From positions 992,001 through 1,056,000 of the forward strand of contig NZ_AEUY02000005.1 of NCBI RefSeq assembly GCF_000188035.1: 64,000 nt of DNA, in the 5' to 3' direction. This document shows, piece by piece, positions 19,014-28,630 of the stretch; the stretch's first letter is position 1; every line of letters begins with the position of its first letter. Origin of the DNA: Streptococcus pseudoporcinus LQ 940-04. GTDB lineage: Bacteria; Bacillota; Bacilli; Lactobacillales; Streptococcaceae. Both the position numbers and the translations under genes were made by a program. The notes under the pieces are model-generated. The model was not told the origin of the DNA and made no database searches. It worked only from the letters and a program-made list of their open reading frames with translations.

Positions 19014-20387
19014 ATGTTTAAAAAAATCTTAATCGCCAATCGTGGCGAAATTGCTGTTAGGATTATCCGCGCAGCTCGAGAATTAGGGATTTCCACAGTA
19101 GCCGTTTATTCTGAAGCTGATAAAACAGCTCTTCATACCATGCTTGCTGATCAAGCGATTTGTATAGGTCCTGCCCGTTCCACTGATTCTTATTTAAATA
19201 TGAAATCAGTCTTATCTGCTGCTATTGTAACAGGTGCACAAGCTATTCACCCGGGCTTTGGCTTTCTAAGTGAAAATTCTAAATTCGCAACGATGTGTGA
19301 AGAAATGAATATTAAATTTATCGGCCCAGCTGCAATCATTATGGATAAGATGGGAGATAAAATAAACGCACGTTCAGAAATGAAGAAAGCGGGTGTACCT
19401 GTTATTCCAGGTTCTGAGGGGGAGGTTTTCTCAGCTCAAGAAGCACAAGAGGTTGCAGATAAAGTAGGTTATCCCGTTATGCTAAAGGCCTCCGCTGGTG
19501 GAGGTGGTAAAGGAATTCGCAAAGTCACAACTGCTAGTGAGTTAAGAGAAGCATTTGAATCTGCTTCTCAAGAAGCACTTAGTGCCTTTGGTAATGGTGC
19601 AATGTATGTTGAAAAGGTCATTTATCCAGCTAGACATATTGAAATGCAGATTTTAGCAGATTCCTACGGACATGTGATTCATTTAGGTGAAAGAGATTGC
19701 TCGCTACAGCGTAACAACCAAAAAGTTCTAGAAGAGAGCCCCTCTATTGCTATTGGTGAAACACTTCGTAAAGAGATGGGAGATGCTGCTGTTAAAGCTG
19801 CGCAAGCAGTTGGTTACGAAAATGCTGGGACGATCGAATTCTTATTAGATGAGAAAAGTGGCCAATTTTACTTTATGGAGATGAATACCCGTATTCAAGT
19901 TGAGCATCCGGTAACGGAATTTGTAACTGGTATTGATCTTGTTAAGGAACAAATTAAGATAGCAGCTGGTATGGAGCTGGAAATCACGCAAGACGATATC
20001 AGTATTTCTGGTCACGCTATTGAATGCCGTATCAATGCTGAAAATCCTAAATTTAATTTTGCACCGAGCCCTGGGAAAATTACTGACTTATACTTACCTA
20101 GTGGAGGTGTTGGTCTGCGAGTAGATTCAGCAGTCTATAGCGGTTACACTATTCCCCCATATTATGACAGCATGATTGCTAAAGTTATTGTTCATGGGGA
20201 AAATCGTTTCGATGCTTTAATGAAGATGCAAAGGGCTCTCTACGAGTTAGAAATTGAGGGAATTTCGACTAATATCGACTTTCAACTGGACTTGATTGCA
20301 GATCAACATGTCATTGCTGGTGATTACGATACAGCTTTTTTGATGGAAAGCTTTTTACCAGTTTATTCTAACAAAGAAGAGGAGTAA
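19014..20387 (+). CDS. accC: Biotin carboxylase subunit of acetyl-CoA carboxylase
   Basis: A 457-residue ATP-grasp enzyme. It begins [19 protein letters not shown], has the glycine-rich ATP lid [14 protein letters not shown], and the metal-binding [16 protein letters not shown]. It carboxylates the biotin of AccB using bicarbonate and ATP. A GGAGG ribosome site precedes the ATG; accD follows two bases after the stop. Complete and typical in length. Confidence 0.97.
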   Translation: MFKKILIANRGEIAVRIIRAARELGISTVAVYSEADKTALHTMLADQAICIGPARSTDSYLNMKSVLSAAIVTGAQAIHPGFGFLSENSKFATMCEEMNIKFIGPAAIIMDKMGDKINARSEMKKAGVPVIPGSEGEVFSAQEAQEVADKVGYPVMLKASAGGGGKGIRKVTTASELREAFESASQEALSAFGNGAMYVEKVIYPARHIEMQILADSYGHVIHLGERDCSLQRNNQKVLEESPSIAIGETLRKEMGDAAVKAAQAVGYENAGTIEFLLDEKSGQFYFMEMNTRIQVEHPVTEFVTGIDLVKEQIKIAAGMELEITQDDISISGHAIECRINAENPKFNFAPSPGKITDLYLPSGGVGLRVDSAVYSGYTIPPYYDSMIAKVIVHGENRFDALMKMQRALYELEIEGISTNIDFQLDLIADQHVIAGDYDTAFLMESFLPVYSNKEEE

Positions 20388-20389
20388 TT

Positions 20390-21256
20390 ATGGCTCTATT
20401 TAGTAAAAAAGATAAGTACATTCGTATTACCCCTCATATCACCCAAAAAAGTGCTGTTAGTCAGCTTGTCCCAGAAGTACCCGATGAACTCTTCGCTAAA
20501 TGTCCGGCCTGTAAACACTCTATTTACCAAAAAGACTTAGGACCAGCTAAAATATGCCCAGAATGCTCCTATAATTTTCGGATATCTGCTCAGGAACGTC
20601 TGGCTCTGACGATTGATGAAGGGAGTTTTCAAGAGCTTTTTACTGATGTTGAAACTGAGGATCCTTTGAATTTTCCACAGTATAAGGAAAAATTGACTAA
20701 AGCCAGAGAAAATACAGGGTTACACGAAGCTGTTTTAACTGGTTTAGCTAAGGTAAAAGGTTTTAAGATTGCTTTAGCGATTATGGATTCTCACTTTATC
20801 ATGGCTAGTATGGGAACTGTTGTTGGAGAAAAATTAACCCGACTTTTCGAATATGCCACCACAGAAAATTTACCACTAGTTGTTTTTACAGCTTCTGGCG
20901 GAGCGCGGATGCAAGAAGGGATAATGAGTTTGATGCAAATGGCCAAAGTATCTGCTGCTGTTAAAAGGCATTCTAAGGCTGGTCTTTTCTACCTGACTAT
21001 TTTGACAGATCCGACAACGGGAGGTGTCACCGCAAGTTTTGCTATGCTAGGTGATATTATTCTTGCTGAACCTCAATCGCTCGTAGGTTTTGCGGGACGT
21101 CGCGTCATTGAAACGACAGTTCGAGAGAATCTTCCTGAGGATTTCCAAAAAGCAGAGTTCCTTCTAGAGCATGGTTTTGTGGATGCTATTATTAAAAGGA
21201 CAGAACTTCGCGATACTATTGCGTATTTAGTTGGCTTTCATGGAGGTGTTAGATGA
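20390..21256 (+). CDS. accD: Acetyl-CoA carboxylase carboxyltransferase subunit beta
   Basis: A 288-residue crotonase-fold subunit with an N-terminal four-cysteine zinc ribbon (CPACKHSIY and CPECSYNF, about residues 38-60) and the acyl-CoA binding [12 protein letters not shown] and [15 protein letters not shown] motifs. With AccA it moves the carboxyl group from biotin to acetyl-CoA to make malonyl-CoA. The zinc ribbon also binds nucleic acid in E. coli and allows autoregulation. The last four bases overlap accA. Confidence 0.97.
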   Translation: MALFSKKDKYIRITPHITQKSAVSQLVPEVPDELFAKCPACKHSIYQKDLGPAKICPECSYNFRISAQERLALTIDEGSFQELFTDVETEDPLNFPQYKEKLTKARENTGLHEAVLTGLAKVKGFKIALAIMDSHFIMASMGTVVGEKLTRLFEYATTENLPLVVFTASGGARMQEGIMSLMQMAKVSAAVKRHSKAGLFYLTILTDPTTGGVTASFAMLGDIILAEPQSLVGFAGRRVIETTVRENLPEDFQKAEFLLEHGFVDAIIKRTELRDTIAYLVGFHGGVR

Positions 21257-22023
21257 CAGATGTAGCACGGATTCTAAAGGAAGCTCGGGATCAGGGCCGG
21301 ATGACAACGCTTGACTATGCCTATCAATTGTTTGACGATTTTATGGAACTTCATGGAGATCGTCTATTTGCTGATGATGGAGCTGTTGTTGGAGGGTTAG
21401 GTTATTTAAATGGTCTTGCAGTTACGGTTATTGGTATCCAAAAAGGTTCTAATCTACAAGATAATCTACATCGTAATTTTGGTCAACCTCACCCTGAGGG
21501 TTATCGGAAAGCTTTGCGTTTAATGAAACAGGCTGAGAAATTTGGCCGTCCAATCATTACTTTTATTAACACTGCTGGTGCCTACCCTGGAGTAGGTGCA
21601 GAAGAAAGAGGTCAGGGAGAAGCGATTGCCCGTAATCTTCTAGAGATGAGCGATCTGAAAGTCCCTATTATTGCAATTATAATAGGTGAAGGTGGTTCTG
21701 GTGGAGCATTGGCACTAGCATTAGCTGACCAAGTTTGGATGCTTGAAAATTCTATTTATGCCGTTCTCAGTCCAGAAGGATTTGCTTCCATTTTGTGGAA
21801 AGATGGAGCTAGGGCTACAGAAGCAGCCGACCTGATGAAAATAACAGCTAGAGATTTGTTGCAAATGAAGGTTGTGGATCGGATTATTCCCGAACGTGGT
21901 TATTTTTCAAGTGAAATTATCGCTAAGTTAAAAAAGCATTTAATGACTGAAATTGAAAACCTACGTGGATTACCGCTAGAAGAATTATTAGAGAATCGAT
22001 ACAATAGATTTAGAAAATATTAA
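21253..22023 (+). CDS. accA: Acetyl-CoA carboxylase carboxyltransferase subunit alpha
   Basis: A 256-residue subunit, shorter than the E. coli form because the N-terminal helical extension is reduced, as in other streptococci. It carries the [20 protein letters not shown] and [13 protein letters not shown] motifs that form the oxyanion hole for carboxybiotin. Partner of AccD, with the ATGA overlap giving balanced synthesis. It is the last gene of the fab/acc cluster; a terminator overlaps its stop codon. Confidence 0.96.
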   Translation: MTDVARILKEARDQGRMTTLDYAYQLFDDFMELHGDRLFADDGAVVGGLGYLNGLAVTVIGIQKGSNLQDNLHRNFGQPHPEGYRKALRLMKQAEKFGRPIITFINTAGAYPGVGAEERGQGEAIARNLLEMSDLKVPIIAIIIGEGGSGGALALALADQVWMLENSIYAVLSPEGFASILWKDGARATEAADLMKITARDLLQMKVVDRIIPERGYFSSEIIAKLKKHLMTEIENLRGLPLEELLENRYNRFRKY

Positions 22024-22046
22024 AAATCCTGATTAGGATTTTTTTT
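22023..22046 (+). terminator. Terminator of the fab-acc operon
   Basis: AAATCCT and AGGATTT form a 7-bp stem with loop GATT, followed by eight T, starting at the accA stop codon. Confidence 0.9.
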
Positions 22047-22195
22047 GCAAAAGGAGAAAGAGCAGGACAATAAAATGCTGATAATAGCATTGTCCTTTAC
22101 CTTGGTGCGAACTGTTAGTCAGGATTTATCATAGAAAGAGAGTAATTCCTCTATTGACCAGGGCTGGATCTTAAATCCGAAAAGCTTATAAGAAA

Positions 22196-22227
22196 TAAGA
22201 AAAAGGATAGAAAATATCTATCCTTTC
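22196..22227 (-). terminator. Terminator of serS
   Basis: On the minus strand AAAGGATAG and CTATCCTTT form a 9-bp stem followed by TTTTTCTT, about 60 bases past the serS stop. The rest of the 22047-22285 spacer contains one more imperfect stem (GGACAAT / ATTGTCC near 22065-22095) and no convincing gene. Confidence 0.8.
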
Positions 22228-22285
22228 AGTTTTAAGACAAATTGGGCTAGAATCCTCTTTGTCTTTTATTATATTTATGATTTTT

Positions 22286-23563
22286 CTATTTTGGTGAAAT
22301 GGTATCAACACCACCCATATAAGGACGAAGAACTTCAGGTATTGTTACTGAGCCATCTTCATTTTGATAATTTTCTAAAATAGCAGCAACCGTACGTCCT
22401 ACAGCGAGACCAGAGCCGTTAAGGGTATGCAGTAATTTCACTTTTCCATCTGCTTCATCGCGGTAGCGAATTTGTGCACGACGGGCTTGGAAATCTTCAG
22501 TATTAGAACAGCTTGAAATTTCGCGATAGGTGTTTTGGGCAGGAATCCAAACTTCCACATCATACGTTTTAGCGGCAGAAAAGCCCATATCACCAGTACA
22601 TAATGCTATAACTCGGTAAGGAAGCTCAAGTTTTTGGAGAATATTTTCAGCATTAGTGGTCATTTTTTCAAGTTCATCATAAGACTCTTCAGGTTTTGCG
22701 AATTTGACCATCTCTACTTTGTGGAATTGATGTAATCGGATAAGACCACGTGTATCACGACCAGCTGAACCTGCTTCTGAGCGGAATGATGGACTCATAG
22801 CGGTAAAGTAGATTGGTAATTCTTTGCCGTCAAGGATCTCGCCACGATAATAATTAGTTAGGGGGACTTCCGCTGTTGGAATCAGCACGAAATTGGTATC
22901 AGCTAATTCAAAGGTATCTTCTTTGAATTTTGGATATTGACCAGTACCAAACATAGAATCGTGGTTGACCATATAAGGCGGGATAATTTCTTGATAGCCT
23001 TCTTTGGCATGTTCATCTAACATGAAGTTGTAGAGAGCTCGTTCAAGTCGAGCACCTAAATTTTTATAGAATAAGAAGCGCGCACCAGTAACTTTAGCCC
23101 CACGTTCCCAATCAAGAATGTCTAAAGCTTCTCCCAGATCCCAATGGGCTTTGATTTCAAAGTCAAACTGACGTGGTGTTCCCCAACGACGAACTTCGAC
23201 ATTTTCTTCTTCATCAGCACCAAGAGGAACAGAATCATGGGGTGTATTAGGTAAGGTGGTAATGATTTCAGTCACTTTTTCATCAATTTCAGCTAATTCA
23301 TTATCAATTGTTTTAATAGCTGCTGAAACCTTTTGCATGTCAGCTATCTGTTGTTGGGCATCATCTTTTTGGCGTTTTGCTTGGGCGATGGCAGCAGAGG
23401 CAATATTGCGTTCAGCTTTCAATTCTTCAGATTTGATAAGTAATTGTCGACGCTCTTGGTCTAATTCTTTTAAATGACTAAGCGTTTCTTCAGAGACACC
23501 ACGCGTTTTCAGTTTCGCGGCAACACTATCAAAATCAGTTCTGATACGTTTTAAATCTAACAT
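22286..23563 (-). CDS. serS: Seryl-tRNA synthetase
   Basis: A 425-residue class II synthetase: N-terminal antiparallel coiled-coil arm (about residues 30-100) that grips the long variable arm of tRNA-Ser, and a catalytic domain with motif 2 [17 protein letters not shown] and motif 3 [20 protein letters not shown]. It charges tRNA-Ser (and tRNA-Sec where present) with serine. The ATG at 23563 gives the conserved [11 protein letters not shown] start and follows AAAAGGAGAG; the open frame continues 23 codons upstream into the T-box terminator and is not coding. Expression is controlled by the T-box leader. Confidence 0.97.
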   Translation of the reverse strand: MLDLKRIRTDFDSVAAKLKTRGVSEETLSHLKELDQERRQLLIKSEELKAERNIASAAIAQAKRQKDDAQQQIADMQKVSAAIKTIDNELAEIDEKVTEIITTLPNTPHDSVPLGADEEENVEVRRWGTPRQFDFEIKAHWDLGEALDILDWERGAKVTGARFLFYKNLGARLERALYNFMLDEHAKEGYQEIIPPYMVNHDSMFGTGQYPKFKEDTFELADTNFVLIPTAEVPLTNYYRGEILDGKELPIYFTAMSPSFRSEAGSAGRDTRGLIRLHQFHKVEMVKFAKPEESYDELEKMTTNAENILQKLELPYRVIALCTGDMGFSAAKTYDVEVWIPAQNTYREISSCSNTEDFQARRAQIRYRDEADGKVKLLHTLNGSGLAVGRTVAAILENYQNEDGSVTIPEVLRPYMGGVDTISPK

Positions 23564-23578
23564 GATAAACTCTCCTTT

Positions 23579-23762
23579 TTTTATAAAAAAACACAGAATA
23601 TGAACTGCTGGAGCGCTTTTGCGCGGTTCCATCCAGCTTCACATTCTGTGCACTTAATTAGTATTGAATTGATTGAATCGGTAGAATTTCACATGGGTAA
23701 CCTATCTGTTCGCAGCAAGCACAGACTCTCTGAAAAGTTAAGCATATTACTTATCCGATAGG
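23579..23762 (-). promoter_or_regulatory. T-box leader of serS
   Basis: Reading the minus strand, the leader has a stem I closed by CCTATC / GATAGG, the T-box sequence GGATGGAACCGCG, and a large terminator stem starting CACAGAATGTGAA and ending TTCATATTCTGTG followed by TTTTTT. This is the arrangement of tRNA-sensing T-box attenuators: uncharged tRNA-Ser stabilises the antiterminator and lets serS be transcribed. I could not assign the specifier codon with confidence. Confidence 0.88.
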
Positions 23763-23765
23763 TCT

Positions 23766-23793
23766 ATTATATCAAATCTTCTTAAAATGTAAA
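23766..23793 (-). promoter_or_regulatory. serS promoter
   Basis: On the minus strand TTTACA, a 16-base spacer and TATAAT precede the T-box leader. Confidence 0.8.
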
Positions 23794-23846
23794 TAAGAAA
23801 AATGCTTTTAGAGCGGACGCCAACTCCTGCATTCCCTACAAACTTA

Positions 23847-23855
23847 TGATAAAAT
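23847..23855 (+). promoter_or_regulatory. Extended -10 promoter of the acyltransferase gene
   Basis: TGATAAAAT matches the extended -10 consensus; six bases later comes an ATG at 23862. There is no good -35 element and no ribosome site. Transcription would begin at or next to the start codon. Confidence 0.5.
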
Positions 23856-23861
23856 ATGCCT

Positions 23862-24929
23862 ATGATTACAAAAATGAAAAAAGAAAGTCGCACACATCAC
23901 TATGGTTTGGATTTGTTACGAATCATTTCCATGTTTATGATTGTTGTGACTCATGTATTAGGTAAAGGTGGCCTTAGATCGGAAGTTAATGGACAAGCAG
24001 ACTCTTACTTTATAGTTACATGGGTTATTCAGGTTCTAGTCTATGGAGCAGTTAATTGTTATGCTTTGATTAGTGGTTACGTAGGATCAAACTCAAGATA
24101 TCGGTATTCAAAATTAGCCAATATTTGGTTGCAGGTTTTCTTCTATACCTTTACAATTACTTTGTTATTTTTCTTGGCTGGATTCCCAGTGACCTTATTA
24201 AATTGGCGTCAAGCTTTTTTCCCAATTGTTAGTGGTCAATATTGGTATATGTCTGCTTATTTTGGTTTGCTTATTTTTATGCCGCTGATTAATGGTGGCC
24301 TCAAAGTTTTGTCTGATAAACAGTTGAGAAACCTGGTCGTTTTGATTGCTGTAGTATTTTCTATTTTACCTGCTATGATGAATAATCGTGTTGCTGAGTT
24401 TTCATTAAGTAAGGGCTTTGAGATGACCTGGTTGGTTATTCTTTATATCGTAGGTGCCTACTTACGTCGTTTAGACCTCAAACGATTTAGTATTCATAAA
24501 TTGCTACTTATTTATGCCATATCAATGGTGGTTACTTATGTTATGAAGTTTATTGTTGGGGATATTTGGTACTGGTATGTATCTCCAAGTCTAAGTTTAG
24601 GAGCTATTTGTTTATTTATAATTTTCGCAAAGATGTCTATATCTGAGAGGCATAAACTTCATACTTTTATCGTATTAGTAGCTCCAACTACTCTGGGTGT
24701 TTACCTAGCGCATTTGCACCCTTTACTAGTAAAGTTTGTCATTCGTGATTTTGCAGAGCCATTTATTAACGCACCTATCTTTATTTATCCCTTTTTAATA
24801 TTAGGGGCAAGTGTTCTTATTTATATTTTTGCTTTTTTCATTGAGAAGAGTCGGATTTACCTTTTTAAATGCTTAAAAGTGAATCAATTCTTGCGATGGA
24901 TTGATTGTAAATTTCCTTTTGATAATTAA
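23862..24929 (+). CDS. Membrane acyltransferase, acyltransferase 3 family
   Basis: About 355 residues with some ten hydrophobic helices, fitting the acyltransferase-3 (OafA/NodX-type) family. The N-terminal HYGLDLLRIISMFMIVVTH contains the first membrane helix and the conserved catalytic His position of this family. Members transfer acetyl or other acyl groups to cell-surface glycans from the membrane; the acceptor is unknown, and no extracellular SGNH domain (as in OatA) is present. In-frame ATG codons at 23856, 23862 and 23874 all lack a ribosome site; 23862 is chosen because the promoter would place the mRNA 5-prime end there. Single gene, ended by the bidirectional hairpin at 24931. Confidence 0.75.
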   Translation: MITKMKKESRTHHYGLDLLRIISMFMIVVTHVLGKGGLRSEVNGQADSYFIVTWVIQVLVYGAVNCYALISGYVGSNSRYRYSKLANIWLQVFFYTFTITLLFFLAGFPVTLLNWRQAFFPIVSGQYWYMSAYFGLLIFMPLINGGLKVLSDKQLRNLVVLIAVVFSILPAMMNNRVAEFSLSKGFEMTWLVILYIVGAYLRRLDLKRFSIHKLLLIYAISMVVTYVMKFIVGDIWYWYVSPSLSLGAICLFIIFAKMSISERHKLHTFIVLVAPTTLGVYLAHLHPLLVKFVIRDFAEPFINAPIFIYPFLILGASVLIYIFAFFIEKSRIYLFKCLKVNQFLRWIDCKFPFDN

Positions 24930-24960
24930 AAATAAACTGAAACAAGTCAGTTTATTTTTT
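24929..24960. terminator. Bidirectional terminator between the acyltransferase and DUF956 genes
   Basis: AATAAACTGA and TCAGTTTATT make a perfect 10-bp stem with a six-base loop and T runs outward on both strands. It overlaps the stop codons' surroundings of both converging genes, including the last codons of the DUF956 gene. Confidence 0.88.
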
Positions 24961-25317
24961 TCGTCTAAACCATCTAGTGATAATCGTTTGAAGGAGTGTT
25001 GGTAATCGAACAACCTTTTCATTTCCGATTTTCTCTCTAGCAGCTTTTAAAATTTTTCCTGAATCTTTAGAAGCAAACAAAAACTTACCTTTGTCCGTGA
25101 AAATCTCAAAGTGGCGACTAACTTTTTTTCCTGAAACATTAGCTCCAATTTGATTTATGGAGGTCCAAGGAATTTGAATATAGTCTTCTACATTTTTATC
25201 ATTATAAAATTCAAAAGCCTTATCACCAATTAAAATTTTGCCAACTTTGCCTCCCATACCGAGGTATGAGACAGCTTTAGTCTGTAAGACGACTGAACTA
25301 TTCATGGATTTAGCCAT
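24952..25317 (-). CDS. manO: DUF956-family protein of the mannose PTS locus
   Basis: A 121-residue DUF956 protein. The conserved parts are TKAVSYLGMGGKVGKI, GDKAFEFYNDKNVEDYIQIP and a basic C-terminus. DUF956 proteins (often called ManO) almost always follow manLMN in streptococci and lactococci and are thought to modulate the mannose PTS; biochemistry is not settled. The ATG at 25317 follows GGAAGGGG at good distance and gives the conserved MAKS start; the upstream ATG at 25335 lies before that ribosome site. It can be read through from manN past a partial terminator or from its own extended -10. Confidence 0.82.
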   Translation of the reverse strand: MAKSMNSSVVLQTKAVSYLGMGGKVGKILIGDKAFEFYNDKNVEDYIQIPWTSINQIGANVSGKKVSRHFEIFTDKGKFLFASKDSGKILKAAREKIGNEKVVRLPTLLQTIITRWFRRKK

Positions 25318-25347
25318 TGATCTATCCCCTTCCAAAAAACTATAGTT

Positions 25348-25356
25348 ATTATAGCA
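25348..25356 (-). promoter_or_regulatory. Possible promoter of the DUF956 gene
   Basis: TGCTATAAT on the minus strand is a perfect extended -10, with no clear -35. The start codon lies about 30 bases downstream. Confidence 0.5.
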
Positions 25357-25374
25357 TATATTAATAGTAAAGAT

Positions 25375-25404
25375 AAAAACCTGAGATAAAAATCCCAGGT
25401 TTTG
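25375..25404 (-). terminator. Terminator after manN
   Basis: AAACCTG and CAGGTTT pair on the minus strand with an imperfect inner stem and a short T run, between manN and the DUF956 gene. It should cut expression of the last gene. Confidence 0.65.
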
Positions 25405-25410
25405 TCGTTA

Positions 25411-26322
25411 TTACATGATACCTAGTAAACGAGCAAGGATACCAACAACAAACAAAGCAATGATGATTGTGATTGGTGAAACTTTTTTCTTCAGTAACCA
25501 CATACATAGGAAGGTAAGAACAAGGCCCATTAAACCAGGAATTAATGAATCAAGCTGACCTTGAAGCGATTGTGCTTGATATTTATCAAGGCTCATCCCA
25601 TTGATTGCTTGGCCAAGGATTCCTTTTAGTTCTGCTCCGTTAATATTGCCTTTAGGGAATTCAACGTAGGCACCTTTTGATAGAAGTTTTGATGGCAATG
25701 CAACTGTGAATTTAATGGAAACCCAACGTTCAACCAATACTGCAAGAATAAACATCCCTAGGATTGAAGCGCCTTTTGTGATGTCCTGAAGAATCCCACC
25801 TGACATGTCTTTGGTAATTTCAGAACCAGCTTTATAGCCAAATTCTTGAGTGTACCATAAGAAAGCCATACGAATGATATTCCATCCAAAGAAGAACAAT
25901 AGAGGTCCAACAATATTACCAGATGATGCAAGAGAAGCACCGAGTGCACCTAAAATTGGGCGAACTGTAAACCAGAAGACTGGATCACCGATACCAGCCA
26001 AAGGCCCCATCATACCAATTTTAACCCCTTGAATAGCAGCATCATCAATATCAGTACCATTTGCTTTTTCTTCTTCAAGAGCAAGTGTAACCCCCATGAT
26101 TGGAGCTGCAACATATGGGTGGGTGTTAAAGAATTCCAAGTGTCGTGCAAGAGCAGCTGATTGGTCTTCTTTTGTTGTGTATAATTTTTTAATAGCAGGG
26201 ATTAAGGCATAAGCCCAGCCTAAGTTTTGCATCCGTTCGTAGTTCCAAGAACCTTGCAAGAATTGTGAACGCCACCAAACTTTCTGACGATCGGATTTTG
26301 ATAATTTAATTTGTTCAGTCAT
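25411..26322 (-). CDS. manN: Mannose PTS EIID component
   Basis: A 303-residue membrane protein of the mannose-fructose-sorbose EIID family. It begins EQIKLSKSDRQKVWWRSQFL and shows the QGSWNYERMQNLG signature; the C-terminus has hydrophobic helices. With EIIC it forms the sugar channel, and in many cocci it is also the receptor for class II bacteriocins. The ATG at 26322 follows AAAGGGG; the open frame runs on 27 codons upstream through manM and is not used. It follows manM by 13 bases in the manLMN operon. Confidence 0.94.
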   Translation of the reverse strand: MTEQIKLSKSDRQKVWWRSQFLQGSWNYERMQNLGWAYALIPAIKKLYTTKEDQSAALARHLEFFNTHPYVAAPIMGVTLALEEEKANGTDIDDAAIQGVKIGMMGPLAGIGDPVFWFTVRPILGALGASLASSGNIVGPLLFFFGWNIIRMAFLWYTQEFGYKAGSEITKDMSGGILQDITKGASILGMFILAVLVERWVSIKFTVALPSKLLSKGAYVEFPKGNINGAELKGILGQAINGMSLDKYQAQSLQGQLDSLIPGLMGLVLTFLCMWLLKKKVSPITIIIALFVVGILARLLGIM

Positions 26323-26335
26323 TGTTGGCCCCTTT

Positions 26336-27148
26336 CTAGTAGTCTTCAAGGATATCGCCGATTGGATCATTTGATCCACCGTTACCTGACCCGCCGTTAC
26401 CACCTTGTTTTGAAAGGTTTAGGTAGATGAAGGCCATGGCAACACCGATAGTACCAAGAGCGATAAGAGTTAAATTGCTAATAGCGGCAAAAGCGAAACC
26501 AAGAGCGAAGAATGGCCATACTTCACGGGTAGCCATCATGTTGATAACCATAGCATAACCTACGGCAACAACCATACCACCACCAACAGCCATACCACCA
26601 TTTAACCAATCTGGCATCAAATTAAGGGCATCTTTTACGGCATGTGCAGGAATAGCGATAAGAAGTGCTGCAGGAATAGCAATACGAAGACCTTGCATTA
26701 ATAAGGCGATAAAGTGAGCACGTTCTACAGCAGCAATGTTACCATCTTTAGCGGCATTATCTGCTGTGTGAACAAGCGCCACTGAAAGCGTACGAACAAT
26801 CATAGTAAGGAATAAACCTGCAACGGCTAAAGGAATAGCTGTTGCGGTTGCAACTGCGATACCTTGAGTGGTGAAATTACCACCCTTAACCATGATAATA
26901 GCAGCAGCTACAGACGCAAGTGCAGCATCCGGAGCAACTGCGGCACCAATGTTTGCCCAACCAAGAGCAATCATTTGTAATGATCCACCAAGCATAACGC
27001 CTGCCTCTAAGTTACCAGTAACGAGACCAATAAGTGTACAAGCGACAAGTGGTTGATGGAATTGAAATTGGTCAAGGATACCTTCCATACCTGCGAAGAA
27101 GGCAACCACAACGACCAAGATAGCAGAAATAATTGAAATATCTGACAT
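26336..27148 (-). CDS. manM: Mannose PTS EIIC component
   Basis: A 270-residue integral membrane protein, EIIC-Man family, with repeated hydrophobic helices and the conserved stretch FHQPLVACTLIGLVTGN and GGSLQMIALGWANIGAA. It translocates glucose, mannose and related sugars with EIID while EIIAB phosphorylates them. The C-terminal tail is Gly/Asn/Ser-rich. The ribosome site is AAAGGATAAG. A 123-base spacer separates it from manL, longer than within most such operons, with no clear terminator. Confidence 0.94.
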   Translation of the reverse strand: MSDISIISAILVVVVAFFAGMEGILDQFQFHQPLVACTLIGLVTGNLEAGVMLGGSLQMIALGWANIGAAVAPDAALASVAAAIIMVKGGNFTTQGIAVATATAIPLAVAGLFLTMIVRTLSVALVHTADNAAKDGNIAAVERAHFIALLMQGLRIAIPAALLIAIPAHAVKDALNLMPDWLNGGMAVGGGMVVAVGYAMVINMMATREVWPFFALGFAFAAISNLTLIALGTIGVAMAFIYLNLSKQGGNGGSGNGGSNDPIGDILEDY

Positions 27149-27271
27149 TTTCTTATCCTTTCGAAGTGTAAATAGAGAGACTGTCTTAATATTAAATTAA
27201 AGTAAAAGACAGAATCCATCAATTCAATATAGTAATATTAGTTAGGTTAGACGTGATTATCCTAAACGATG

Positions 27272-28261
27272 TTATTTAACATTTGCTTTTTTAATAAGTT
27301 CAAATAGATTCTTTTTAGAATCATTTGGAACTTTACGGACATCAAACTGTACGCCTAATTCTTGAAGTTTTTCAAAAGCAGCAACATCATCTTTATCCAT
27401 TGAAAGAACGTTGTTAACCATTGTCTTACCTGTTGAATGAGCCATTGAACCAACGTTCAATTCTTTAATCTCTACGCCACCTTCAACGGCACGTAGTGCG
27501 TCTTGAACAGTTTCGAATAGGATTAAAGCTTGGGTATTACCAAAGCGTGGGTCTTTTGCAACTTCTGTTAATTTTTTAATAGGAACAACATTCGCCTTGA
27601 TGCCACCTGGTGCAGCTTGTTTAATTAATTGTTTACGAAGTTCGTCTTTAGCAACAGTATCTGATGCAACAATGATACGATTTGCCTTAGAAGCTGGAGT
27701 CCAAGCTGTCGCAACTTGACCATGTAATAAGCGAGTATCGATACGAGCAAGGTTAATTTTAAGTTTACCATCTCCGATGACAGTACCTTCTGGAATTGAA
27801 CCTTTCATAACTGGAGCAGCTGCTGGACTAGCAACAAGCTCAACTGGATTGAGTTCTTCTGGTAGAGCTTTAACTCCTTCTTTAGACTCTTTAATAATAT
27901 TAGCGGCAACTTGTTCAACACCTGCATTAGCGTCCATCATACGCTCAGTATAGGCTTGAATAAGCATTGGCAAGTTAAGACCTGTGATGATAGCCATTTT
28001 ACGTTCAGGATTTTCTCCCATAACGCGACTAGCTTGGTTAAATGGAGATCCACTCCAAAGGTCAGCTAGTACAAGGACTTCATCATCAGTATCAAATTGA
28101 GCGATAGCATTGTTGAAGTGTGCATATAGATCATCAGGTCCTTCATTTGGCATGAAAGTAACAACTTGAACTTTCTCTTGTTCGCCAAAAATCATAGAAC
28201 CAGATTGATGAATACCTTCAGCAAATTTACCGTGGCTGGCAATAATAATACCGATACCCAT
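27272..28261 (-). CDS. manL: Mannose PTS EIIAB component
   Basis: A 329-residue cytosolic fusion: an IIA domain at the N-terminus (phosphorylated His in [12 protein letters not shown]), an Ala/Pro/Glu linker near residues 145-165, and an IIB domain (phosphorylated His in [13 protein letters not shown]). It passes phosphate from HPr to the sugar and, in streptococci, helps signal glucose status to other operons. It leads the manLMN operon behind a promoter with a cre site between its elements, and has a strong AAAAGGAGGAAG ribosome site. Confidence 0.96.
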   Translation of the reverse strand: MGIGIIIASHGKFAEGIHQSGSMIFGEQEKVQVVTFMPNEGPDDLYAHFNNAIAQFDTDDEVLVLADLWSGSPFNQASRVMGENPERKMAIITGLNLPMLIQAYTERMMDANAGVEQVAANIIKESKEGVKALPEELNPVELVASPAAAPVMKGSIPEGTVIGDGKLKINLARIDTRLLHGQVATAWTPASKANRIIVASDTVAKDELRKQLIKQAAPGGIKANVVPIKKLTEVAKDPRFGNTQALILFETVQDALRAVEGGVEIKELNVGSMAHSTGKTMVNNVLSMDKDDVAAFEKLQELGVQFDVRKVPNDSKKNLFELIKKANVK

Positions 28262-28385
28262 TCTTGTTCTTCCTCCTTTTAAAAATTTTTTCGCTGAAAT
28301 GAAAAAGAATAATCTCCTTCCAACGGCCCTCTTGTGGGGTATTTGGCAATTCTTTTCCCTTTAAACGAAATTCAAGAACGTCTCT

Positions 28386-28414
28386 ATTTTAAAACGTTTT
28401 CAATGAAAAAGCAA
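28386..28414 (-). promoter_or_regulatory. manLMN promoter with cre site
   Basis: On the minus strand TTGCTT, a 17-base spacer and TAAAAT. The spacer contains TTGAAAACGTTTTA, one base off the CcpA cre consensus, so CcpA with HPr-Ser-P would directly cover the promoter. The leader to manL is about 115 bases. Confidence 0.75.
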
Positions 28415-28590
28415 TACTTTTTCCAAATTAATTATAAATATAGGAAAAATAAGGTAAATAATAGGATAGAATAGCCTTCTTTGAAGCATTGCTAGTATCT
28501 TAAGCTCAAGGAGATGATAGTTAAAAGAAAAGCTTTGGAAGCGATGTGGAAATATGAAAACAAGGGACAATAACTGAGAAAATACCAAGA

Positions 28591-28621
28591 AAAAACCCAC
28601 CTTTCTGATAAAAAGTGGTTT
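28591..28621 (-). terminator. Terminator after the HAD phosphatase
   Basis: On the minus strand AAACCAC pairs imperfectly with GGTGGGTTT and is followed by TTTTT. The rest of the 28415-28590 spacer shows no gene I can support. Confidence 0.65.
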
Positions 28622-28630
28622 CGTTTTTTA

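Noticed and set aside
22070..22131. A 19-codon frame (from an ATG near 22075) between accA and serS
   Set aside because: Weak ribosome site, overlaps a stem-loop, and no conserved features; too little to call.
28400..28600. A 66-codon minus-strand frame upstream of manL
   Set aside because: Overlaps the man promoter and the terminator of the HAD gene; AT-rich hydrophobic translation with no start signal.
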